Assembly: GCA_023091735.1 (NCBI GenBank)
Contig: JALKBU010001210.1
Span: 1 to 14,602, forward strand
Source: Trichomonas tenax
Lineage: Eukaryota > Parabasalia > Trichomonadida > Trichomonadidae
Length of the DNA stretch: 14,602 nucleotides
Direction: 5' to 3'
The notes under the pieces were generated by a model that did not search any database, was not told the origin of the DNA, and was given only the letters and a program-made list of their open reading frames with translations. The stretch's first letter is position 1; the number at the start of each line of letters is the position of its first letter. This document shows positions 6,929 to 14,479 of the stretch, piece after piece. Made by a program: the position numbers and the translations under genes.

Positions 6929-8266
6929 TTATTCTCCATTCATTCTTTTGAGAATTAATTGAACGTATTCTTGAATTTCTTCGTTTTCTATTTCTTGTAC
7001 ATTATCTAAATCGGATTCTTCAAGTCTCTCAGCAAGTTTGGGCTCTCTGTCACATATAAAAACTAATGTTTTGAGTGCGAATATAATTGATGTTTCACTT
7101 CCTTCTGATGAAATAAAGTCTATTATCTTCTCTAAGACGAATTCACTCAGTACATAAACGAATTGTCCGCTATTTCCAAGAGCAGCAATGATTGACCAAC
7201 ATCTGATGCATTCTTCTTTCATTGCCGCGTCTCCATGATCGAATAGATCCAATGCTATAGAGTGAATGAAATGCTCCAAACAAAATTCTATGTAATTGTT
7301 ATCAATTGCCATAAAATTGTTTACAAGATAAAGAGCGTATAAACCGACTTGTTCATGCTGTGTTAGTTCAATGGAAGCTTCTAGAACATTGGAATTAAAA
7401 AGCTTTTGCATATAATGATGATGTCCATAATTTGCAAAATATGAGAAAATTACGAACACAACAGACATCACATGGCTATTGTCACGTGTGAACAATGCAT
7501 CAACAAATCCATGCATAATATCTGATTGCACCAAATATGTAATGAAAAAGACAAGATCTGAATAATTATTGATTTGAAAGTAGATGAACCATGCCACATA
7601 TTCACGGACAGTTCCATTTGTTCCATCAAGCATTTGGTTCAACAAATTAAACACTGTAACGTAGTTTGATCCATTTGTGAAAGTTAATTGTCGAAATATA
7701 TTTGTTAATGACATGAGTCCATATTGTTTGTACAGATCATTTGACTTAGTGAGGGTCTTTAGAAATATGATGACCTGATTTTCATCAAACAACTGTGGTT
7801 GAATTGATGTTAAATCATAAATCAACCTAAAGTAATCTTTGAAATATTTGGGTTCCCTCTTCTCCATTATAGGTATGTTCATAGAGAGAAGAGTTGAATA
7901 GCCTCCATATTCAATGAAATAATCAATAAATCCTTCAAACAAGTAAGAAAAGTTCACAAATATGTGAACCAGTGCATGCATAACCTCCTTAACCTGTTTT
8001 TGTTTGAATATATCAATAAGTGATTTAATTTGATCAACTGAATATCTTTTTATTAAGTATTTCTGTCCTACTTCTGTTCCACTGATCTCAGAAATGAAGT
8101 TGGTATAAGGATTAAGATTCATGTATCCATTGAACAATATTGCTTCATCAATCTTTTCTATTGCTTTATCAATTGCATATTCGATGCAGCTGACGTAGTA
8201 CTCATCTTTGTTCACTTCATTGACTTTGTCTGCTGATGGATCGAAATCAACTTCATCTTTGAACAT
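6929..8266 (-). CDS. 445-aa alpha-helical repeat (ARM/HEAT-like) protein
   Basis: A complete ATG-to-TAA frame. After an acidic N-terminus (1-25) the protein is a succession of hydrophobic helices of about 40-residue spacing, for example VKEVMHALVHIFVNFSYLF, QYGLMSLTNIFRQL, REYVAWFIYFQI, VMSVVFVIFSYFA and ECIRCWSIIAALGNSG. The last is a typical armadillo-like segment (cf. W-I-L-NI-A in importin alpha). It has no signal peptide or true membrane span. Such alpha-solenoids bind protein partners; importin-like or beta-catenin-like roles are possible but unsupported. The stop lies in GAATAATTTTGTG. The promoter side carries the phased ACATGNCA array at 8341-8431, and the region is shared with the divergent LisH gene. 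Confidence 0.75.
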   Translation of the reverse strand: MFKDEVDFDPSADKVNEVNKDEYYVSCIEYAIDKAIEKIDEAILFNGYMNLNPYTNFISEISGTEVGQKYLIKRYSVDQIKSLIDIFKQKQVKEVMHALVHIFVNFSYLFEGFIDYFIEYGGYSTLLSMNIPIMEKREPKYFKDYFRLIYDLTSIQPQLFDENQVIIFLKTLTKSNDLYKQYGLMSLTNIFRQLTFTNGSNYVTVFNLLNQMLDGTNGTVREYVAWFIYFQINNYSDLVFFITYLVQSDIMHGFVDALFTRDNSHVMSVVFVIFSYFANYGHHHYMQKLFNSNVLEASIELTQHEQVGLYALYLVNNFMAIDNNYIEFCLEHFIHSIALDLFDHGDAAMKEECIRCWSIIAALGNSGQFVYVLSEFVLEKIIDFISSEGSETSIIFALKTLVFICDREPKLAERLEESDLDNVQEIENEEIQEYVQLILKRMNGE

Positions 8267-8340
8267 AATTGCTTTCTGTCAAATAAATTATTTACACTAC
8301 ATTATTTTAATACAATTTAATTTGGCAATAACATAAATTT

Positions 8341-8431
8341 ACATGCCAAAAATAATAAATTACATGTCATAATAATTTTACATGACATTTTAAGTTTTAC
8401 ATGCCAAAAATTTTGAAATGTATGCCAAAAA
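8341..8431. repeat. Five ACATGNCA-type motifs spaced about 20 nt apart
   Basis: ACATGCCA (8341), ACATGTCA (8362), ACATGACA (8380), ACATGCCA (8399) and the variant GTATGCCA (8420) start 18-21 nt apart, close to two helical turns. Three of them continue as CCAAAAA. They lie 75-165 nt upstream of the ATG of the 445-aa gene. The arrangement suggests cooperative factor binding on one face of the DNA; alternatively it is a decayed 20-nt tandem repeat. Confidence 0.6.
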
Positions 8432-8606
8432 ATTCATGATGAAATTAATTCCATCATTAGTTAGAACGTATTTGATTTTGTAATGTTTAACCTATATAAA
8501 GAAATAAATATTCTAAAGAACTACATAATGCATTAAGAAGAAATTCTGTGAAATCAATATTGATGACTTTTGCAAATGAAGAACTTTATTGAGACTATAG
8601 TAAAAT

Positions 8607-8624
8607 ATTTGACATATGTCAAAT
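8607..8624. promoter_or_regulatory. 18-bp perfect palindrome in the LisH gene upstream region
   Basis: ATTTGACATATGTCAAAT reads the same on both strands. It lies about 200 nt upstream of the LisH ATG. The half-site TGTCAAAT also appears at 11698-11705, upstream of the flavodoxin gene. It is a plausible homodimer site; function is inferred. Confidence 0.45.
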
Positions 8625-8826
8625 GTAAAGTCAGATCTGTGACGATATGAGCTATTTGGCCGATGTAGGAATTGTGTATTCCCATCCATTTCGAGATCCA
8701 AAAACATGAAAGATCGGTATTACTGTTATCAGAAAGCTTATATCCGAGAAATCACCTTGTTACAAAACGATAACTTCGGCTTTACTTAACTTTTTTTTCT
8801 TACATTGCTCAAAAAAAAAATTATCT

Positions 8827-10047
8827 ATGAAAGCGAAAAACTACAAGAACATCGATACAGGAATAGAAAAGATTCGCGCAATATATCTTAACTCCGTCGC
8901 CGATGCCATCGTCAACAATACAAAGAATTACGAATCTAAATTCCAGCCTCTTCAAGATAATCTTGCCACAAGAATTGCGCAAGAGTTCGTTATGGATTTT
9001 TTGAAGGCGCACCAGATGGATGCAGCTTTCAAGGAGATATCCATTGAATCGCACGATCTCATCAAGCAAGAAAGAACACATAGATACATAGCAAGAAAAT
9101 TGAATTTAGATCCAAAGAAGCCGCTCTTCAGGCAGCTCAGAGAGGAGCTCGACATACAGACAGTCACCGAAACAATGGACAATGAGAGCTCAAAACTTCT
9201 GAAACCAACGATCTCAATTTCTCAGCAGCAAAATCAACCACATGACACATATCTCAAATCTCAGGATATGTCCGAATTCACAGGACTCCTTGAATCGCGT
9301 GCTCCAACACAGACAGGTGAATCGTCACGTCACAAGCACCACAAGAAAGAGAAAAAAGTCGACACAGCGCCAAAGTCCATCCAGAGCAGGGGCCTCAAGA
9401 CGAAATCATCAGCGATGTCGACAAAGGAGAACTGCACAGGCTTGACACCAACATTAACATCGCTCCAGACGAAGACATTCATTCAGCCAACACAAGAGGA
9501 ACCACCGAAGGAAGCTATCGTCACAAAGACAGGAGAAAACCTTTATGATCTTTTCCAGTTCGATGGCGTTCATGAAATTGGTCCCGCAACGAGAAAGTTG
9601 CTCGAAATTAAGGCTAGAATGATTGAACGTGAGACCGCTTATGAGAGAATCCCTGTTGCGGACACAACAGTTCAATCGGAAGAAATGAAAATAAATACCA
9701 CACTCCGCAGCCTCCAGACAAGGCCAAAGGATTCTGACGCTTATACAAAGAGCTCTTCTGCTCCCTCTACAAGAGAATCGTTATCATCTAAGAAATCTAG
9801 CCATTCGACAAAGGGTTCTGCGCCATCCACACATGAATCCACAAAGTCCGGTACACACACAAAGAATGGAACACACACAAAGAGCGGAACACATACACAT
9901 ACAAGAACAGGAACAAATACACATGATTCTGAGTCTAAGAAGACTGGAGAACACAGCTCAGATGCAAAGGTATCTACATCTTATGAGGAAGAAGATGATA
10001 ATGAAGAAGAAGACTTGTTGTACGTAGAAATTTCGAATAGCAATTAA
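8827..10047 (+). CDS. LisH-domain protein related to FOP/FOR20 (basal body type)
   Basis: A complete frame of 406 residues. The N-terminal 110 residues are folded. A helix (10-45) leads into a LisH-like segment at about 45-75 (ATRIAQEFVMDFLKAHQMDA). Next come a charged helix and the RKLNLDPKKPLFRQLREEL stretch at 90-108, which matches the layout of the FOP/FOR20/TONNEAU1 N-terminal dimerisation domain. Proteins of that group act at centrioles and basal bodies, which fits a flagellate. Residues 110-400 are Ser/Thr/Lys-rich and disordered, with a short conserved-looking island near 235-275 (NLYDLFQFDGVHEIGPATRK). Imperfect THTKxG repeats lie around 335-360 and an acidic stretch (EEEDDNEEEDLL) near the end. 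The stop is in TAAA. The LisH call is by pattern, not by a profile search. Confidence 0.7.
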   Translation: MKAKNYKNIDTGIEKIRAIYLNSVADAIVNNTKNYESKFQPLQDNLATRIAQEFVMDFLKAHQMDAAFKEISIESHDLIKQERTHRYIARKLNLDPKKPLFRQLREELDIQTVTETMDNESSKLLKPTISISQQQNQPHDTYLKSQDMSEFTGLLESRAPTQTGESSRHKHHKKEKKVDTAPKSIQSRGLKTKSSAMSTKENCTGLTPTLTSLQTKTFIQPTQEEPPKEAIVTKTGENLYDLFQFDGVHEIGPATRKLLEIKARMIERETAYERIPVADTTVQSEEMKINTTLRSLQTRPKDSDAYTKSSSAPSTRESLSSKKSSHSTKGSAPSTHESTKSGTHTKNGTHTKSGTHTHTRTGTNTHDSESKKTGEHSSDAKVSTSYEEEDDNEEEDLLYVEISNSN

Positions 10048-11213
10048 AATCTCTAAATTTTATTATTTTTCATAAAGGTGGGTTTCGGACGTTAAAAAGT
10101 TGATGCTGTACAGCACAGCTTTACTATTCAAGAATAAATTTGCATGTACTCATTAGTGTACTTGGTCTTCTCTTGATCCTGAGGATCTTATACCACGCTA
10201 ATAAAATAAATCGATAATAATATCAAATTTAAAATTAACTTCGTTGTTAAATACTCATATCACAACCACTGTATTCTCAAAGGATCATAAAGCGTCTCAC
10301 ATCTTTGAATCGCTATGTTAAATTTCGCCTCTCAGATCTCAAAAATAAAACAACGCCTATCTTATAGAGTTAACACAAATACTAGACTCCCAAAACCAGA
10401 TAAATATTCTAAGTTTTACAGAGATCTGTAAAATTGTTTTTGAGGTCCGAATCAGAACTCAGCTCAAAGATAATTTAGGATGCAATGAAGTCAAAGTATT
10501 GTCTCTATTTGTGGTACTGATCACTTCTGTTAAAAAACTACATATTAAAATAACCTAACGAATATCGATTATACAATTTTTCCCTATCATGAAGCATTAA
10601 CCTTGTACACGTACATCTCAGGCACAGTAGAGTATAGTTTTTCGTATCATAAAGCATATTTCTACATAATTACAATAAATTTCTTGCAATTTCTATTTAT
10701 CTGGAAGTATTAAATACAATCCATTGGCATGGGATGTATATATGATTTTTGAACAATATTTGCATGTAACTTGATTAAAATGTAGAAATATATATCAATT
10801 ACCAAGAAATAATTCGATAACATAATGTTTTAAACTAATATTATTACTTATCATTTATTATTAATCATTTAGGCTTATATGGTTTAGGAAATAAACAGGA
10901 TTTAAATATGAAAAGTTGAAAACTTTTTAAATTTTATATTAAAAAAATAATGTTTTTAGATGGGCTCAATAGAGATTTTGGCTTTTTAGATCTAGAGAAT
11001 GGTTTTACAGATCTCTTAGAAAATGATATATGTTAATATACAGCATGTTGGGATGCTACCATATCAACGGCAAGGCTGAGCGTTGTTTTGTTTTTACATA
11101 GGGGACCTTTTTTTCATCATTGAAACATTGATTTTTGTAATGTCTGTGTATATAGATATAAATCAATTGAATTATAATGGTTCATAAAAAATTTTATTCG
11201 GTCAATCACATTT
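10048..11213. other. 1.2-kb AT-rich region without a recognisable gene
   Basis: Neither strand shows an ATG-started frame of 60 codons or a tRNA, rRNA or snRNA pattern. An inverted repeat of two 8-bp arms (TTTTACAG/CTGTAAAA, 4-nt spacer) lies at 10414-10433, and ATCATAAAGC-like strings recur near 10285, 10588 and 10645. A locally more GC-rich patch near 11040-11105 could be an unrecognised RNA gene, but nothing identifies it. It is the region downstream of two convergent genes. Confidence 0.45.
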
Positions 11214-11247
11214 TTAACGCATGTAACATACGTGGTTCGTTCTGAAT

Positions 11248-11661
11248 TTACTTGATCTTTGCGATGAATTCGTTGATATCTGTTGATTTGTCTTCTGTTT
11301 CATCGGCAATTCCCATTTCGCAGATTTTAGAAGCACCGAGAGCAGCAAGCTTTGCTTCGATCTTCTTAGCGAAACCAACAAAGCTGCGCTTGTAGTTTGA
11401 TGATCCAACACCAAAAACAGCGAATTTGGCCTTGCTGAGGTCACATGTCCAGCTATTGAACTCACCGAACCAGCCTCTGTACTCAGCTGGTGGATCACCA
11501 CGTCCGTATGTTGCTGGAACGAAAATAATTTTCTCAAAGTTGGCTAATTCCTCTGGTTTTGTGTCCTTAGCATCCCTGACTGTGAAGGATGTCTCCTTAG
11601 CGATCTGCTCCGCAAGGCCCTTGGCTGTTCCTTGTTCACTCGCGTAAATGATGACACTCAT
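11248..11661 (-). CDS. Single-domain flavodoxin of the diflavin-reductase type
   Basis: An FMN-binding electron carrier, 137 residues. The phosphate-binding loop is at residues 6-13 (YASEQGTA, a variant of the T/S-x-T-G-x-T signature). The segment PATYGRGDPPAEYRGWF (49-65) and FAVFGVGSSNYKRS (80-93) supply the two loops that stack on the isoalloxazine ring. LGASKICEMGIADE (108-121) is the conserved end. The YGxGDPP wording is closer to the FMN domains of cytochrome P450 reductase and related diflavin enzymes than to bacterial flavodoxins. No FAD/NADPH domain follows, so it should accept electrons from a separate reductase or from pyruvate:ferredoxin oxidoreductase-type enzymes. It is probably cytosolic, since no hydrogenosomal targeting peptide is obvious. 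The stop lies in TAAA. Confidence 0.92.
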   Translation of the reverse strand: MSVIIYASEQGTAKGLAEQIAKETSFTVRDAKDTKPEELANFEKIIFVPATYGRGDPPAEYRGWFGEFNSWTCDLSKAKFAVFGVGSSNYKRSFVGFAKKIEAKLAALGASKICEMGIADETEDKSTDINEFIAKIK

Positions 11662-12311
11662 AATTTTTTGCTATTTATTCTAGACTGACACTTTACATGT
11701 CAAATAGGACATTTTGGTTTTGCAAGTAATGTAGGTGTTCCAAGGAGACCAACATATTTCAACTGCGTTGTTTTTTTTATCCTAGATTAATATCAAATTT
11801 GAATTTTTCATGAATATATGTGTACAACTGTCTAAATCAATCGTATATAACCTTTATAGCAAGGATGCAATTTGTTTTGTGATAATAATGAACTTTATGA
11901 GAATATGAAATTTCATTTGTGCTGAATATTCGATAACAAGTGTGCATATAGTAGGATTGATGGCCAAGAAAATGCGTACATCACTGACATATATTGTTTA
12001 TTAGATATTAATGAGAATTGAATACAACTATATTCAAATCGAATGCCCTCATTTGCTAGATGATGCACACGTTATTAAATTGATATTACATGTTACTACT
12101 ATGATTAGCACGAGTTTTTGTCAAAGATTGATATCAAAAATGTTTATAAGGTTCTCGCTTTGATTAATTATGGGCGTGGTAGCATCATTATTATATCCCA
12201 ATTCAAAATTATGCCCTTCAATATTTTCACCAACTAATATGGTGCAGAAATAATCATGTTATAATTTCCAATAATAATGGACTTTTGAATCATATGCAGA
12301 AATTTGATACC
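11662..12311. other. 650-nt region between the flavodoxin gene and the transposon-derived block
   Basis: No complete gene is seen. The flavodoxin promoter should lie at the left end, where ATGTCAAAT at 11697-11705 recalls the motifs of other upstream regions here. On the minus strand one frame stays open from 12318 to 12121 with a single TAA at 12259-12261. Its wording looks protein-like and it ends at TGA, so it may be a gene remnant cut by the hairpin element. Confidence 0.45.
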
Positions 12312-12376
12312 GAGTTAGTAATAAGATGTTCGCGAAGCCGTGCCGAAGTCACGGATTCCGCGAACATCTTTTTATA
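12312..12376 (+). repeat. Hairpin element, copy 1 (GAA triloop)
   Basis: GAGTTAGTAATAAGATGTTCGC (22 nt at 12312-12333) begins an imperfect palindrome at 12324-12369, which is followed by TTTTTATA-like sequence. The stem has 11 outer pairs, then a 3/4-nt partly paired part, then CCGTG/CACGG, a C-T mismatch and a C-G pair closing a GAA triloop. A second copy with the same ends lies at 14004. A stem followed by a T-run can act as a terminator or 3'-end signal; it could also be a palindromic mobile repeat. Confidence 0.75.
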
Positions 12377-12808
12377 GTATATTTACGCAGATCTGAGAGA
12401 AATTCAATAATCATTAATGATGCAAAAGGAATACAACATCCATTATATTATGTTATGACTGACAAGAACGGTAACATTCAAATTCGTAAAAGAAAGGTTC
12501 CTTTGACTTCACCAAAGAAAGAAAAGACGGAAGACGTTAATGAACCAAATAAAAAAGAGCAAGTTAATGAACCAATTAATACTTCAATTTATGAATCAAT
12601 AACGAATAAAAAACTTCTTGAGAAAATGCTGGAAGTTCTTGAACGTAGTACTGAATCAAATGATTTAAATAAAAACCCGGTTGAACGTCAAAAGGAAACG
12701 GAAGAGAATAAGCAATTTGTTTCTAACATTTCTGAACAAGTAGAAAAAGAAAAAATTATTACTCAGTCGAGAACTCCATTAAGAAGAATAGTAAGAGTTT
12801 TACATTAA
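12326..12808 (+). CDS. Charged transposon-associated protein, 5' end replaced by hairpin sequence
   Basis: The frame's first ATG lies inside hairpin 1, so residues 1-15 are encoded by the hairpin and are unlikely to be native. Wording that looks like a real protein begins around residue 20 (RRSERNSIIINDAKGIQHPL). An internal ATG at 12455 would give 117 residues. The middle is Lys/Glu/Asn-rich and probably helical; the end, RTPLRRIVRVLH, is basic. I know no family for it. It precedes the capsid-like gene by 27 nt on the same strand and so probably belongs to the same element. It could be a virion or scaffold protein; that is inference. I suspect a 5'-truncated copy. Confidence 0.45.
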   Translation: MFAKPCRSHGFREHLFIVYLRRSERNSIIINDAKGIQHPLYYVMTDKNGNIQIRKRKVPLTSPKKEKTEDVNEPNKKEQVNEPINTSIYESITNKKLLEKMLEVLERSTESNDLNKNPVERQKETEENKQFVSNISEQVEKEKIITQSRTPLRRIVRVLH

Positions 12809-12835
12809 ATATTATTTTTTTATCTTTAATAAAAA

Positions 12836-14003
12836 ATGGAGAACGAACAACTAAACGAATTCACACCAGCTGAGCACTATTATCAAATAAGAAGTAACTT
12901 TGATATAATAGATAATGCGATTCAGGTAGGTGATACTAATAGACGTTATGTACCCTCAAAAGATCCAGCGTCACCGAAAGACATTAATGATAATTTTTAT
13001 ACAACATTTAATATTAGCCCTAAGGGAGAAAATGTGATTGATTTATATAATACTAATCTATTATTTACATATAAAGGAACTTATAAAATTACTACAAAAG
13101 TTGATGCTTCAGCTATTAAAAACACAAACAATCCGGCAATATGGATAGGTTGTGATGACTCAGTTTATTTCGCAGGATCATATCAAATCCTTGCTAATGG
13201 TAGATCTGTATATTCTACTGATAATGCAATCTTTGAATCATATGTAATATCGAATTGTGGAACAACTGAAACGGTTAAAAAAGTTGATGTGTTCAGTAAA
13301 ACAAGACATGCGGACGTTTGGAAGAGAGTTAATACTGTCAGATCTGGTCAGGTTGTCGATTGTGGAGGTAAAGTCGCTAATTCTGAAATTAATGTCGAAA
13401 TACCTCTCAAACTTCCTGTGAGGAAATTCTTACCGTTTGAAGCTATTAGATTCCTTCTAGACTTTGCCGGAAATATTCAAATCAAAGTTAAATTTACAAG
13501 TGATGCTTTACAAGTTTGCCACCTTTCTGTTGAGGATTGCTTAATCACACCTAACAATGTCGCAAAAGTCGTAACATACCCAAAGCTTACTAATCACTTT
13601 GTTCCATGGTCTCAAGAATTCACAATGATTACATCAGTGACTTAGGAGGAATCGACAAAGGCTATAACAGTAACGACTGGGGTACAGAAATTAACAAAAG
13701 TTAAGGCACAATTTACAGATTGCGCCGTTTTAGGTAAGAACTTTTCATTAGATCCTAACGTTTACGCTGAATTGGCGGAACATTACACAAATCAAGCTTT
13801 ATGCTTCCCAATTAAGTTGATGGATTGGATGCCAATGGATGGAACAATTCCTGATAAAGCAGGATCAAAATGTACATTTACGAGAGAATACACACCAATT
13901 AATGTTAATTCAATTTAGTTCTTATTCCAGAAAACTCCAGAATACTTAACGAATTTCGAAAATCCTTTATTTAATGATGTTCAGTTATTTATGGGAGCTT
14001 ATG
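12836..14003 (+). pseudogene. Major-capsid-like protein of a Maverick element, two in-frame TAG codons, 3' truncated
   Basis: The ATG at 12836 opens a frame that runs 269 codons to TAG (13643-13645), then 90 codons to a second TAG (13916-13918), then 28 codons up to hairpin 2. The wording continues smoothly across both stops, so they are nonsense mutations or recoded codons. The sequence is beta-rich with alternating hydrophobics and repeated Pro/Gly turns. It has segments such as VEIPLKLPVRKFLPFEAIRF and FAGNIQIKVKF near the end of a first barrel, then NQALCFPIKLMDWMPM in a second. This fits a double-jelly-roll capsid protein, the type found in Polintons/Mavericks. About 390 codons are present; such proteins are usually longer, so the end is missing at the hairpin. 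Confidence 0.55.
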
Positions 14004-14069
14004 GAGTTAGTAATAAGATGTTCGCATCCCTCGTAGCTTCGCCACGAGTTCTGCTAACATCTTTTTATA
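14004..14069 (+). repeat. Hairpin element, copy 2 (TTC triloop)
   Basis: It shares the first 22 nt (14004-14025) and the AACATCTTTTTATA end with copy 1. The palindrome (14016-14062) is symmetrical: 7 pairs, one mismatch, 3 pairs, 3 mismatches, CTCGT/ACGAG, an A-C mismatch, GC/GC and a TTC triloop. Its reverse complement contains GCGAAGC, known as an exceptionally stable DNA mini-hairpin. Relative to copy 1 the loop is inverted. Confidence 0.75.
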
Positions 14070-14225
14070 TAATTACTGAACTCACAAATTATAAAAACAA
14101 TATTTATTAATACTAATATTTACGATAGAGTTAGTTTTACAAATTAGGGTCCCCCATATAGAAAATAAATTTTTGAATTTCTTACAAATTAATGTTAAAA
14201 TTGATTTTGAAATTCCTGATTATAT

Positions 14226-14475
14226 AAATTTATTCAGTTTTTGAAAAAAATAATTTATGACAAACTAACTAACTAACTAAGAAAAGAAAGCGAAAGGAAA
14301 TTGGGGAGTAAGAATTTTGAAAAATAATTTTAGTGGTTATGAGAGAAATTTATTCAGTTTTTGAAAAAAATAATTTATGACAAACTAACTAACTAACTAA
14401 GAAAAGAAAGCGAAAGGAATTTATGAAGTAAGAATTTTGAAAAATAATTTTAGTGGTTATGAGATAAATTTATTC
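14226..14475. repeat. 120-bp tandem repeat, two copies plus a short partial
   Basis: Positions 14226-14345 and 14346-14465 are nearly identical with a period of exactly 120 nt; differences cluster at about 14300-14306. A third copy breaks off after about 10 nt (AAATTTATTC). Each unit contains four AACT repeats and a GAAAAGAAAGCGAAAGG stretch. The array ends five nt before the stop of the minus-strand fibre-like gene. Confidence 0.85.
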
Positions 14476-14479
14476 GGAT

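Larger units (their letters stand above)
8267..8826. other. Divergent promoter region, 560 nt
   Basis: This separates the minus-strand helical-repeat gene from the plus-strand LisH gene. It holds no gene-sized frame that looks real. It contains the ACATGNCA array (8341-8431), an 18-bp palindrome (8607-8624) and an A10 run (8811-8820) just before the LisH ATG. AACGATA at 8767 resembles the Myb recognition sequence described in trichomonad promoters, but seven bases are weak evidence. Confidence 0.5.
12312..14069 (+). mobile_element. Maverick/Polinton-derived gene block bounded by two hairpin elements
   Basis: Two related hairpins in the same outer orientation enclose about 1.6 kb. The enclosed part carries a Lys/Glu-rich protein fragment and a capsid-like gene separated by only 27 nt, a virus-like compact layout. 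The capsid-like gene is cut off exactly at hairpin 2, and the first protein has no clear start of its own downstream of hairpin 1. Integrase, polymerase B and packaging ATPase are not in the window. The Maverick call rests on the capsid-like gene and on the known abundance of Mavericks in trichomonads. Confidence 0.5.

Noticed and set aside
8513..8707. Minus-strand 64-codon frame in the divergent promoter
   Set aside because: No motif, and it overlaps the palindrome and promoter region; a chance opening is more likely.
10048..11247. tRNA or snRNA genes
   Set aside because: I found no GTTCRAATC-type T-loop with matching acceptor arms, nor a recognisable snRNA core, on either strand.
12312..14069. 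Integron with attC sites
   Set aside because: Two folded sites around a gene block recall attC, but the conserved core GTTRRRY/RYYYAAC is not met, and there is no integrase and no bacterial context.
14226..14475. CRISPR array
   Set aside because: Two 120-bp units directly abutting, no spacers and no short palindromic repeats.
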